From NCBI GenBank assembly GCA_002633025.1, contig NMRB01000556.1, positions 218,282 to 282,281 on the forward strand: a stretch of DNA of 64,000 nt, written 5' to 3'. The position numbers and the translations under genes were made by a program. The notes under the pieces are model-generated. The model saw nothing but the letters and a program-made list of their open reading frames with translations. It was not told where the DNA came from and ran no database searches. Shown one piece after another: positions 46,401-48,899 of the stretch (position 1 is its first letter; each line of letters begins with the position of its first letter). Source of the stretch: Notospermus geniculatus. Taxonomy: Eukaryota; Nemertea; Pilidiophora; Heteronemertea; Lineidae.

Positions 46401-48899
46401 TCAAACCAGCAGCAAAACAGAAACAAATGCAGATATGGTAATTCTTAATTACCGTATCTGTATCTTCTGTTAATCCAGGGCTATTAATGCCTGCTTCAGC
46501 CCTGGAAAATTTATTTTAATGCACTGTACTTTTAGTTTGTTTGAAATAAATTCTCAATTAAACTAAATTAAAAATAAGAAATGCTTTTACAGAACATGAG
46601 AGTAAACAATTTGCAAGCAGTGTCCTAAAAAAATTGACAAAAGAGGACCTTGAAACGAGGGGCCATGATGTAGATCAACGTGAACTGGCAACAAGGGTTG
46701 GAAACATCTATTCTTGAACTTGAGAAGATCATCAAGGATAGTGCTGTGAAAACATCCCTTGATCCCCTTCCTGAGTCTTTGCCCAAGGAGGTTCTTCCTT
46801 CAATTCTCCCTTATCTAGTGAGATGTTAATGGCGCCATGTGTTTTTCCACATGACATGAAATTCGCTTTATCACACCACTTCTGAAGAAGGAAGGTCTAG
46901 ATACCACTGATTTTTAACTACCATCCTGGCTCTAATCTCTCAAAGCATCTTGAGAGGGTAGTTGCTACCCGTCTCCTTCAACACCAGAATTTGAGCAGCA
47001 TTGTAGAGGCTACGAGTCTGGTCGATATATAACTTGTCTCATGGCATTTTGTCCCAAAAAATGCACTTGCAGTCAAAATACATTGCATTGGACATATTAG
47101 GGCTGCAGTAAATAGCTACAACCCAAAAAAGTTGCTCCTGCAAAAACTCAGTAAAACAATAGATTTTCTGGCAAGAGTGAACAGAACACACTGACAGAAA
47201 GCTTTGTGCTGAACGACCCCAAGGAAATAATTAGCAAGACAATTAGCACTTTCCAGTATGTTGGATTAGTGTGTTTGGTGAAGGGAGCTACTCAGTTGTT
47301 ACAGGCTTGGAGGAATTATACTTTAATTCCTCCAAGCTACAGGCAATAGGAGGCCAGTCACGGATCCAGTGTGGCATGTCAGATTATGTCAAACATCTTT
47401 GACAACATAGTTTTGTTTGAAAGAGGAATACATCACAGATTAGCAGACACTGCGTGAGGGAAAAGTGACAATGGCATCGAAGACACGATGGAGGTATTTA
47501 TAATACCTCCATGAAGGCATGAAGAAACCAACGATGGAGGTATTTATAATTCCTCCATGAAGACATGAAGAAACCAAATGAAAATCAACATGAGAGAGGA
47601 GTAAACAATGCTACCAAACGACCAAGGATTTTGTCATATAAACTACAACAAACCAATCAATTGCTGAATAAACCATGTGGCAGAGAGTTGCACCTTGCTT
47701 TTCTTATGCATGTCAGAGCAAACATTAGTTCCTTCAAGCCAATCGGGTGAGGCCAAGACATAAGACAAAGAGGATGTTCTGTTGTAACTTCTATCAACAC
47801 AACCAACCCTATTCAAATCTTTCCATTATATTGAGTTGATAGAAATATTTAGCACCCATTGTTGATATTGCAATTTCAGGGAGGGGATCAAATCAAAATG
47901 GGATTTCAGTTAATGGAAACATGCTAATCTAAAAGCACTCTAACTGATATTCTAACTAGTTGAAATCACTGAGCCAGAGAGGAATTTCAGTTCCTCAACT
48001 CGCCACTAGATGTCCTTTACATCATAGTACACACCTTTGCCATCCGGTCTCCAGGCCAGTGTTGTGACCAGACTCTCCTCTGTGATGGGTGAGAGCATCC
48101 ATACTTTTTGCCATGACAAACGGTAGAGAATCACCTGAAAATAATTGATTCAAATATATAACACACAAACACCCTCAAGGGCCATGAAGCGGAATTACTG
48201 ATATTGAAAGTACTGATACTGATATTACAGATAACCAGCCTGTTTTAAAAATTGTCAGAACATCTTCATAAAGCATAACATGAAGCCCTACTGAGTAGCT
48301 TCAAATGGCCTCTTCTGTACTCACCAGGGCCAGCTATGGCTTCGGCCCTGACAGAAAAATCTGACACCAATACAATAAAGCATAACATCTGAAGCCGACA
48401 GATTCCACAGGGAATCATGGCTGATATTCATAAAATGAAGCAAGTGCTCTTTTACTTCAAATCTGGCAGCACATTTAAATTGGACATTGCTGTGCAAATC
48501 TTAAGTAAAAGTATTTGCTAACTTTTATGAATACCAGCCACTGAGTCCAGAAGAGACCACTAAATATAATATATCATGAGAAAAAAAAATGCATGAAGTA
48601 AGTTCAGACGTGAACTTAAACTCAGTTCTGAGATGCCATATTCGCCCTTTCCCAATCTGCTCTCAGAAGGTCAGGTTAGCTACAGTTAGCATTCGGCGGT
48701 AAATTGGGAGAGTGAAACAGAAATACACCCAGTTTTACAGTTACCTCTCCTTGAACATTAGCCACAGCAATCAGATCCATTTTTGGTGACCACGCCATAC
48801 AGAGACATGTTTCTCGTCCACTTGGCGAAAGCTGCTCTGTTCTGGCATACTGGACAATCATCTAGTGGTGAATCAGCAATACGATACAACTTAAATTCC
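4289..48899 (-). CDS. ANAPC4: Anaphase-promoting complex subunit 4, whole gene (20 coding exons)
   Basis: APC4 is a scaffold of the platform of the anaphase-promoting complex/cyclosome, the nuclear/cytosolic E3 ubiquitin ligase that drives mitotic exit. It packs with APC1 and APC5. Coding exons in gene order: 48745-48861, 48035-48134, 42697-42925, 42368-42394, 42145-42189, 41717-41915, 41337-41420, 40077-40172, 39820-39881, 39547-39666, 39204-39356, 38876-38931, 38425-38471, 38050-38175, 37737-37824, 37310-37407 (or 36073-36170), 35306-35508, 5972-6151, 5102-5210, 4289-4486. Every junction keeps frame, giving 2337 nt or 778 residues; human APC4 is about 808. Diagnostic stretches are AWSPKMDLIAVAN, TLAWRPDGK and VIDSSMKNFKAFFRWLYV. 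The order is a WD40 propeller N-half (residues 1-239), a helical-bundle insert (240-516), the propeller C-half, then an acidic tail. About 30 residues are missing before exon 18. The 29-kb intron hosts an antisense dae-like gene. Confidence 0.95.
5102..5210 (-). CDS. ANAPC4: ANAPC4 coding exon 19
   Basis: 109 nt, phase 2 to 0, encoding CTCVDGGPLVPENTFQKLDN and then MKAISFAVSGTRKGACV. It matches the conserved F-x-x-L-x-x-MKA...G-RK-x-x-CV segment near the APC4 C-terminus. The donor is GTATGT. Confidence 0.9.
5397..5915. mobile_element. Inverted-repeat element in ANAPC4 intron
   Basis: Left arm GGCCATTCTTTTTTTATTTG continues TTGTTTAG, and the complement lies at 5886-5915. The interior is AT-rich without a gene. 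It lies between ANAPC4 exons 18 and 19. Confidence 0.65.
5972..6151 (-). CDS. ANAPC4: ANAPC4 coding exon 18
   Basis: 180 nt, phase 2 to 2, encoding QSPHKILDIAFYDEKTISLL and a stretch ending VAK. The L-x-x-A-FYDE-x-T pattern and the following L-V-Q-F-P-L are conserved in APC4. It could join exon 17 in frame, but the family has about 30 more residues there, so one exon of length 3n is probably missing. Confidence 0.92.
7108..7256. mobile_element. Short MITE
   Basis: Ends TAAGTGGGGTTCATTG and CAATGAACCCCGCTTTA are inverted repeats, with a further CATGGAT / ATCCATG pair. About 145 nt, no coding capacity. Confidence 0.65.
7810..8335 (-). pseudogene. Possible decayed coiled-coil/membrane gene fragment
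   Basis: Minus-strand frames, split by frameshifts and stops, give heptad-like pieces one after another: LLDGISQLEDSYGRVD, SKCEVQNKSDDRETQFEQQV and LTEGMSQMSKTVMELQQKDD. A final 55-codon frame follows with ALDFIIIGKYTLALKIADAV and a charged tail. A TTTTCAG lies at the upstream edge. It looks like a former coiled-coil gene or retrocopy, but no parent is recognised and chance is not excluded. Confidence 0.25.
8840..9028. mobile_element. MITE with AAGCCCGGGCTT internal repeats
   Basis: Inverted termini ACCTTGTTTACACT and AGGTGTAACCAAGGCT enclose several GCCCGGGCTT palindromes. Resembles the elements at 14383-14916, 21396-21761 and 29862-30148. Confidence 0.55.
9410..9596 (-). mobile_element. 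GGATCC-family repeat, copy 1
   Basis: Reverse orientation of the repeat at 19989-20159: CAGAGGCGGATCC end, GTGCTAGAAACATTGAAAT, TTTGGCCAACAAA and a GGATCC end. Confidence 0.65.
9961..10075 (+). mobile_element. tRNA-derived SINE, family B, copy 1
   Basis: A-box-like TGGCCTAGTGGTTTAAGGCG and B-box GTGGGTTCGATTCTGGT, followed by GGAAGCAATGTCTTTCACCT. A second copy is at 45967-46090. Confidence 0.6.
10784..10945. mobile_element. Harbinger-like MITE with empty-site counterpart
   Basis: Termini AGCCTGCCGCACACTGG and its complement, with TAA on both sides (10781-10783, 10946-10948) as a target duplication. Inner arms continue (AGCTATCTGCTGAG). The equivalent place in copy 1 (near 690) lacks the element and reads TATAAG. 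Confidence 0.8.
12250..12556 (-). mobile_element. tRNA-derived SINE, family A, copy 2
   Basis: Same as the copy at 1986-2282, carried within the duplicated block. The B-box region reads GGTTTGAATCC. Confidence 0.72.
13252..13314 (-). CDS. Possible orphan first coding exon
   Basis: In a CpG-richer patch, GAGACAATGGCGGAAACATC gives a strong start (A at -3, G at +4) and MAETSATIAAADRLFDKMII plus T, followed by GTAGTA as a donor in phase 0. I do not recognise the protein and found no phase-matched second exon. It begins just past the right edge of the duplicated 2.2-kb block. It may be chance. Confidence 0.2.
14383..14916. mobile_element. Harbinger-like MITE with AGCCC(C/T)GTTTACACTG ends
   Basis: Left end AGCCCTGTTTACACTGAGGG, directly repeated in tandem (27-nt period, 14382-14435); right end CAGTGTAAACGGGGCT. 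Inside are several GTGTAAACGG and GCTCGGACC/GGTCCGAGC inverted pairs, suggesting nested insertions. Confidence 0.65.
16243..16608. mobile_element. Nested fold-back element, AT-rich
   Basis: Outer ends GGAGTAAGAAAGAAAAGTGG and the complement near 16575-16606. Inner arms (AAATAAGAAGTGGGAAATTT and complement near 16440-16475; TTGGGAGAAAATTTTTTCCC and complement near 16400) fold around about 16350-16375. Confidence 0.55.
17140..17270. repeat. GTTACGCG repeats at left gap edge
   Basis: GTAAGTTACGCGTAACTTAC is a perfect 20-nt palindrome; TGTTACGCGTAACTTACGAG and several GAGTTACGCG or GAGTTAC units follow up to the gap. It is probably the edge of an array that blocked assembly. Confidence 0.6.
17271..17766. 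other. Assembly gap (496 N)
   Basis: A run of N. Frames spanning it have no meaning. It lies in the giant ANAPC4 intron and could hide the unlocated ANAPC4 exon. Confidence 0.98.
19686..19916. mobile_element. GGATCC-family MITE with intact ends
   Basis: Perfect 17-nt termini CAGGGTCGGATCCAGGG and CCCTGGATCCGACCCTG, flanked by TTCCT on both sides (19681-19685, 19917-19921), a likely target duplication. The interior has poly-C and poly-G runs. Confidence 0.75.
19989..20159 (+). mobile_element. GGATCC-family repeat, copy 2
   Basis: CAGGGACGGATCCAGGATTT to GGATCTGCGCCTG with GTGCTAGAAACATTGAAAT inside. A long open frame across this and the previous element is a by-product. Confidence 0.7.
20195..20451. 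mobile_element. piggyBac-like MITE, copy 1
   Basis: TTAAAGCCTCACTGTATTGA ... TCAATACAGTGAGGCTTTAA, so TTAA lies at both ends as in piggyBac insertions. The body matches 33529-33808 (AGTGTAAAATGTACTG, GCTATGAGACCTCT). Confidence 0.75.
21094..21280 (+). mobile_element. tRNA-derived SINE, family C
   Basis: Head with TTGGTGTAGTGG and B-box GGGTTCGATTCCCA, then a tail with AGGGCGACTCTCTGACAGTG and GTTTCCTCCTAC. That tail recurs near 24380-24440 and, inverted, near 38568-38630. Confidence 0.6.
21396..21761. mobile_element. MITE with AGC..ACGGTTACACC ends
   Basis: Termini AGCTACGGTTACACCTG and its imperfect complement TAGTGTGACCACGGCT, with AAACCCGTGTTTT-type inner repeats. Same terminus style as 14383-14916. 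Confidence 0.55.
22486..22548 (+). CDS. dae-like gene exon 1, putative signal peptide
   Basis: ATG with G at -3 and G at +4, then 21 codons: MARILGHTTWIL followed by TTMIWIIEG. There is one early Arg and a hydrophobic core, as in signal peptides. A GTATGTAAAT donor follows in phase 0, matching the phase-0 acceptor at 29253. The link across 6.7 kb is inferred from phase, polarity and the need for a start. Another first exon is possible. Confidence 0.5.
22486..30557 (+). CDS. Tae4-like domesticated amidase effector, secreted (3 exons, nested)
   Basis: Model: 22486-22548, 29253-29760, 30427-30557; 702 nt, 233 residues, in frame across both junctions. Tae4 enzymes are bacterial type VI secretion amidases that cut cell-wall peptides with a Cys-His-Asp centre. 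Animals have acquired tae genes (called dae) by horizontal transfer and use them against bacteria. Seen here: a hydrophobic N-terminus (residues 1-21), TSGLRLSYALN (64-74) at the place of the nucleophile motif, GRQGIVRLATY and AHVALWDC (159-166) at the place of the catalytic-His motif, and FWE near the core end. His160 is kept, but residue 65 is Ser where the family has Cys, so classical amidase activity is doubtful. A 43-residue Lys/Arg/His/Ser-rich tail follows. The gene lies antisense in the largest ANAPC4 intron. Family assignment is by eye. Confidence 0.65.
23013..23162. mobile_element. CAG(G/T)GTTTCCGCCAG-family MITE, copy 1
   Basis: Left end CAGTGTTTCCGCCAGAGGGT, right end CTGGCAGGGACCCTG. 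The body AGGGCCATTTTCTTTAATTT recurs at 42505-42662. Confidence 0.6.
23648..23782. repeat. 135-nt near-perfect palindrome, 1-nt centre
   Basis: 67-nt arms meeting at a single central base (C at 23715): TAATAGAAGATGCTGCCTGT on the left, its complement on the right, through GATTTGAGCAGAT/C/ATCTGCTCAAATC. No spacer means strong cruciform potential. Similar CTCATCTGC...TCTTCTAT pieces lie at 23464-23505. Confidence 0.85.
24480..24765 (-). mobile_element. SINE-like repeat with tRNA head, minus strand
   Basis: On the minus strand the head is GCCTGATAGCCTAGTGGTTA and the B-box CCGGTTCGAATCCAGCC. The plus-strand left part, ATCAGGGCCGACGCTATAGC...GGCCCTGGTAAGTA, recurs at 43085-43142 and inverted at 48318-48370. 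Confidence 0.55.
25343..25718. mobile_element. Harbinger-like MITE with long arms and TTA duplication
   Basis: Ends AGCTGCGTTTAGCTGACACG and the complement, flanked by TTA on both sides (25340-25342, 25719-25721). Inner arms ACGCGGTAAGCGGAATGCGG and GTTCCATTTATCTGCACGCG recur inverted. Open frames here are shadows of the arms. Confidence 0.75.
26985..27281 (-). mobile_element. tRNA-derived SINE, family A, copy 3 (dispersed)
   Basis: Independent copy outside the duplicated block, with head GAGCCACAGTGGTGTAGTGG, B-box GGTTCGAATCC and the same body. It confirms the unit is a mobile SINE and not only part of the block. Confidence 0.75.
29253..29760 (+). CDS. dae-like gene exon 2, amidase-like domain
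   Basis: 508 nt open throughout, between acceptor CATTTCAG and donor CAG/GTACAT, phase 0 to 1. It starts VELPKFVDLKKYYPG and holds the whole Tae4-like core in one intron-free exon, as expected for a gene of bacterial origin that later gained flanking introns. It contains one cysteine (residue 166), in the His motif region and not at the nucleophile position. Confidence 0.75.
29862..30148. mobile_element. Fold-back element in intron 2 of dae-like gene
   Basis: CCTACACCTATTTTCAG at the left and AAAAATAGGTGTACG at the right are inverted. Inside, TAATTGGCGGGTTTGATGAC-like and ACACGGG-type pairs recur. It fills part of the intron between the dae-like exons 2 and 3. Confidence 0.45.
30161..30268. 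mobile_element. GGGCC-ended hairpin MITE, 108 nt
   Basis: GGGCCCGTATGCATAAAGGT extends into GGAATAAGCTTATTC, and the complement forms the right arm. It lies in the intron between dae-like exons 2 and 3. Confidence 0.75.
30427..30557 (+). CDS. dae-like gene exon 3, basic tail and stop
   Basis: Acceptor CCCTCTTTCAG at 30426. Read in phase 1 it gives DSSCEKSREDIATLKHRIRH, then SHKSHRRHEKRSSPSFADLP, SEE and a TAA at 30555-30557. The tail is rich in His, Arg, Lys and Ser and has no match I recognise in bacterial Tae4. A longer open frame runs through the same DNA in another phase but does not fit the donor. Confidence 0.6.
32561..32708. mobile_element. GGGCC-ended hairpin MITE, 148 nt
   Basis: GGGCCCTATGCTCCAAACGA left, TCGTTGGTGCATACAGCCC right, with AACCTGAG / CTCAGGTT inner pairs. 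Confidence 0.65.
32957..33158. mobile_element. MITE with TGACGTCA in its arms
   Basis: Left CTATAGAGGCCTTGCAAATG then ACGTCA, right TGACGTCATTGCAAGGCCTC then TATAG. Each arm carries a CRE-like TGACGTCA. Flanking TA fits a TA target. Confidence 0.65.
33529..33808. mobile_element. piggyBac-like MITE, copy 2
   Basis: TTAAAGCCCCACTGTATTGA to CAATACTGTGGGGCTTTAA with the same body as the copy at 20195. It lies in the giant ANAPC4 intron. Confidence 0.75.
33935..33976 (-). mobile_element. GGATCC-family remnant
   Basis: Only one end survives (GCGCCCCCTCTTTTCCCAAA to CACCCCTGCACTG). A similar remnant lies near 35190-35240. Confidence 0.4.
34901..35007. mobile_element. GGGCC-ended hairpin MITE, 107 nt
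   Basis: GGGGCCGTATGCACAAAACA with ATCTTAAGTGTAAAATTTCC arm; the complement ends ATGCATACGGCCCC. It lies about 300 nt from ANAPC4 exon 17. Confidence 0.75.
35306..35508 (-). CDS. ANAPC4: ANAPC4 coding exon 17
   Basis: 203 nt, phase 0 to 2, encoding SKICDSFKQLYVYTLVNSEK through CDQFYISRHPTSG. It resumes the WD40 C-half. The LYTIFTMD and FYISRH patterns align with the APC4 region after the helical bundle. Its GTATGT donor opens the 29-kb intron. Confidence 0.88.
35861..36300. repeat. Tandem genomic duplication, unit A (with ANAPC4 exon 16A)
   Basis: About 430 nt from AAATTGGGCTAAAGATGTCA to GACTGAGATCTGCAGTCA, recurring at 37101-37536. The left edge also holds a short repeat (GAGCCATCTATRCTTGAGGG at about 35830 and 35951). 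Confidence 0.85.
36073..36170 (-). CDS. ANAPC4: ANAPC4 coding exon 16, copy A (duplicate, alternative)
   Basis: Second copy of the 98-nt exon, with the same splice sites and phases (1 to 0). It encodes Asp where copy B has Asn; the other two differences are silent. Because the length is 3n+2, a transcript can use A or B but not both without a frameshift. It could be a mutually exclusive exon, a silent duplicate, or an assembly artefact from two haplotypes. The 0.8-kb Helitron-like spacer between the blocks argues weakly against the last. Confidence 0.75.
36590..37102 (+). mobile_element. Helitron-like repeat with (ACGGACG)n between duplicated exons
   Basis: Same architecture as 2930-3190: CCCCCTGGTGGC-type motifs, ATGTACCAAGTTTCAGATC, a GACGACGG array (37018-37067) and terminal hairpin TAGCTCAC/GTGAGCTA ending CTAA. 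It lies between the two copies of ANAPC4 exon 16. One ambiguous base (n) is at 36759. Confidence 0.5.
37101..37536. repeat. Tandem genomic duplication, unit B (with ANAPC4 exon 16B)
   Basis: Counterpart of 35861-36300 in the same orientation. The intron parts differ by scattered substitutions and small indels, so the event is recent but not of today. Confidence 0.85.
37310..37407 (-). CDS. ANAPC4: ANAPC4 coding exon 16, copy B (upstream in gene)
   Basis: 98 nt, phase 1 to 0, encoding GSPMLYPARNKKSLVQVHEE and LEACLEDALTKSA (residues 517-549). It is one of two copies lying inside a block of about 430 nt present twice. It differs from copy A (36073-36170) at 3 of 98 positions; one changes the protein (Asn526 here, Asp in copy A). 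Both copies have TTTCTAG acceptors and GTAAGT donors. Joining the two in one mRNA would shift the frame. Confidence 0.9.
37737..37824 (-). CDS. ANAPC4: ANAPC4 coding exon 15
   Basis: 88 nt, phase 0 to 1, encoding YLKNEELHDPPDNENNPWVR and FLESNPTVG. It is the last common exon before the duplicated exon. The donor is GTGGGT. Confidence 0.92.
38050..38175 (-). CDS. ANAPC4: ANAPC4 coding exon 14
   Basis: 126 nt, phase 0 to 0. It encodes MTQQLFNFVAEFLKEHFQEE and ends FKLEKVGQ, matching FVAEFL-x-EHF and the VGQ end in APC4. The donor is GTAAAT. Confidence 0.94.
38425..38471 (-). CDS. ANAPC4: ANAPC4 coding exon 13
   Basis: 47 nt, phase 1 to 0, encoding VIQRLSDEPIPAELNK. It corresponds to the short segment between the two main helices of the bundle. 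The acceptor is ATTACAG and the donor GTATTC. Confidence 0.88.
38560..38715 (-). mobile_element. SINE-like repeat in ANAPC4 intron 12
   Basis: Minus-strand head GGGGTGGCGCAGTGGAAACA with B-box GTTCGATTCCCGG and a tail containing AGGGCGATCTCTCCTCGACA and GGTTTCCTCCTA, as in family C. It lies between exons 12 and 13. Confidence 0.6.
38876..38931 (-). CDS. ANAPC4: ANAPC4 coding exon 12 (signature helix)
   Basis: 56 nt, phase 2 to 1, encoding VIDSSMKNFKAFFRWLYV. This is the most diagnostic stretch in the window; to my recollection it is essentially identical to vertebrate APC4. The donor is GTAAGT. Confidence 0.97.
39204..39356 (-). CDS. ANAPC4: ANAPC4 coding exon 11
   Basis: 153 nt, phase 2 to 2, encoding NVGHAIMYHLGDLFGMSQWE onward to GSFMLKACELQ. 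The L-YHL-x-x-L-x-GM and SF-x-LKA-EL patterns match APC4. The donor is GTAAGT. Confidence 0.94.
39547..39666 (-). CDS. ANAPC4: ANAPC4 coding exon 10
   Basis: 120 nt, phase 2 to 2. It encodes SDELQTFLLQDLTEKGLKKL then GHSIETSYSNIQKLVLKQLQ, one of the best conserved helical regions of APC4 (T-x-KGLKKLG-x-SIE-x-SY). The donor is GTAAGT. Confidence 0.95.
39820..39881 (-). CDS. ANAPC4: ANAPC4 coding exon 9
   Basis: 62 nt, phase 0 to 2, encoding QMASGSVSNDFLELLMFGTP. It is a helix of the APC4 bundle with the conserved DEF/NDF-x-x-L-L pattern. The donor is GTCAGT. Confidence 0.9.
40077..40172 (-). CDS. ANAPC4: ANAPC4 coding exon 8
   Basis: 96 nt, phase 0 to 0, encoding YLRLTIKQMSEAWEDILRTM and the rest of a helix to EKKY. 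The AWE-x-IL pattern with MDSKL matches the APC4 helical domain. The alternative donor three bases later would break frame with exon 9, so GTAGGT was chosen. Confidence 0.93.
40580..41189. mobile_element. pogo/Tigger-like MITE in ANAPC4 intron 7
   Basis: Termini CAGTAAACCTCGCCTAAGTC and the complement, flanked by TA on both sides. The interior repeats AAGTCGTCA/TGACGACTT many times. 610 nt, no transposase frame. Confidence 0.75.
41337..41420 (-). CDS. ANAPC4: ANAPC4 coding exon 7
   Basis: 84 nt, phase 0 to 0, encoding FDTSLLASRHTELSLLALKY and GQISTLLG. It begins the long helical-bundle insertion that is characteristic of APC4. The donor is GTAGGT. Confidence 0.9.
41518..41672 (+). mobile_element. 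GGATCC-family repeat, copy 3 (ANAPC4 intron 6)
   Basis: CAGGCACGGATCCAGGATTC to GGATCCGCGGCTG with the family core GTGCTAGAAACATTGAAAT, ending close to ANAPC4 exon 6. Confidence 0.7.
41717..41915 (-). CDS. ANAPC4: ANAPC4 coding exon 6
   Basis: 199 nt, phase 2 to 0. It encodes DLNVLIAGNKTGHVNLYAYG and onward to QQVHHVL, the blade with the conserved L-x-x-Y-A-Y-G pattern of APC4. The donor is GTAGGT. A GGATCC-type repeat (41518-41672) ends only about 45 nt into the following intron. Confidence 0.93.
42145..42189 (-). CDS. ANAPC4: ANAPC4 coding exon 5 (short)
   Basis: 45 nt, phase 2 to 2, encoding SEDIVEDSKKLKGQT. This matches the acidic linker before the next propeller blade in APC4. The donor is GTAAGT and the acceptor TTTTCAG. 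Confidence 0.8.
42368..42394 (-). CDS. ANAPC4: ANAPC4 coding exon 4 (microexon)
   Basis: A 27-nt microexon, phase 2 to 2, encoding SFGNLNKSQ. It lies between a TTTTCCAG acceptor and a GTGAGT donor. Being a multiple of three it could be skipped without a frame change. It falls in the variable loop after the LPKLP motif. Confidence 0.75.
42505..42662. mobile_element. CAG(G/T)GTTTCCGCCAG-family MITE, copy 2
   Basis: CAGCATTTCTGCCAGAGGTA start, the same AAAGGGCCATTTTCTTTAAT body and a degraded right end; poly-C and poly-A runs inside. It lies between ANAPC4 exons 3 and 4. Confidence 0.55.
42697..42925 (-). CDS. ANAPC4: ANAPC4 coding exon 3
   Basis: 229 nt, phase 1 to 2. It encodes VLAVGYNSSKVLLVDVEN, then VTSLVWINK and a charged loop ending FLPKLPSLNK. 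The blade ending in DVE and the LPKLP motif are typical of APC4. The acceptor is ATTTCAG and the donor GTAAAT. Confidence 0.93.
43420..43576. mobile_element. Hairpin MITE with TTAGCGCTAA arms
   Basis: Left GGGCTGGGTGGCACAAAATT, then TTAGCGCTAACTTGG twice; the right arm is the complement, ending TTGTGCAACCGGGTCC. It lies in ANAPC4 intron 2. Confidence 0.65.
44069..44190 (+). mobile_element. GGATCC-family repeat, copy 4 (truncated)
   Basis: Starts CAGGGGCAAATCCAGGATTT and includes the AGGAACATTGAAATTTG and TTGGCCAAAGGGGGAGGC parts. The distal end is missing. Confidence 0.6.
44502..44538. repeat. 37-nt palindrome, GGAGGAATTATA type
   Basis: CTTGGAGGAATTATACTG, one A, then the perfect complement. 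18-nt arms. Confidence 0.85.
45967..46090 (+). mobile_element. tRNA-derived SINE, family B, copy 2
   Basis: TTGGCCTTGTGGTTAAGGCG and GAAGCTGTGTCTCTCGCCTT match the copy near 9961. Part of the B-box region is lost. Confidence 0.55.
47306..47336. repeat. 31-nt palindrome, GGAGGAATTATA type
   Basis: CTTGGAGGAATTA, spacer TACTT, TAATTCCTCCAAG. Same core as at 44502. Confidence 0.8.
47487..47577. repeat. Tandem pair of 46-nt units with GGAGGTATT palindromes
   Basis: GATGGAGGTATTTATAATAC with CTCCATGAAGGCATGAAGAA, then the same unit again with two changes. Each unit has an internal ATGGAGGTATT / AATACCTCCAT-type palindrome. Confidence 0.8.
48035..48134 (-). CDS. ANAPC4: ANAPC4 coding exon 2
   Basis: 100 nt, phase 0 to 1. 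It encodes VILYRLSWQKVWMLSP and then TTLAWRPDGK, a WD40 blade matching APC4 strongly. The acceptor reads ATTTTCAG and the donor GTGTGT. Intron 2 behind it is about 5.1 kb and full of small repeats. Confidence 0.92.
48745..48899 (-). CDS. ANAPC4: ANAPC4 coding exon 1 with 5'UTR part
   Basis: The start codon is at 48861-48859; an in-frame TAG directly precedes it, which fixes the N-terminus. The acceptor is at 48900-48901, so 48862-48899 is 5'UTR and a further untranslated exon must lie upstream. It encodes residues 1-39, including AWSPKMDLIAVANVQGE, the first blade of the APC4 WD40 propeller. The donor GTAA begins at 48744 and the exon ends in phase 0. The start context is weak (T at -3). Confidence 0.9.

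Larger units (their letters stand above)
43577..48034. other. ANAPC4 intron 2, repeats only
   Basis: A GGATCC-family copy, the GGAGGAATTATA palindromes and a SINE. I see nothing at 44550-45960 or 46100-47300 beyond AT-rich sequence and short frames. Confidence 0.5.
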
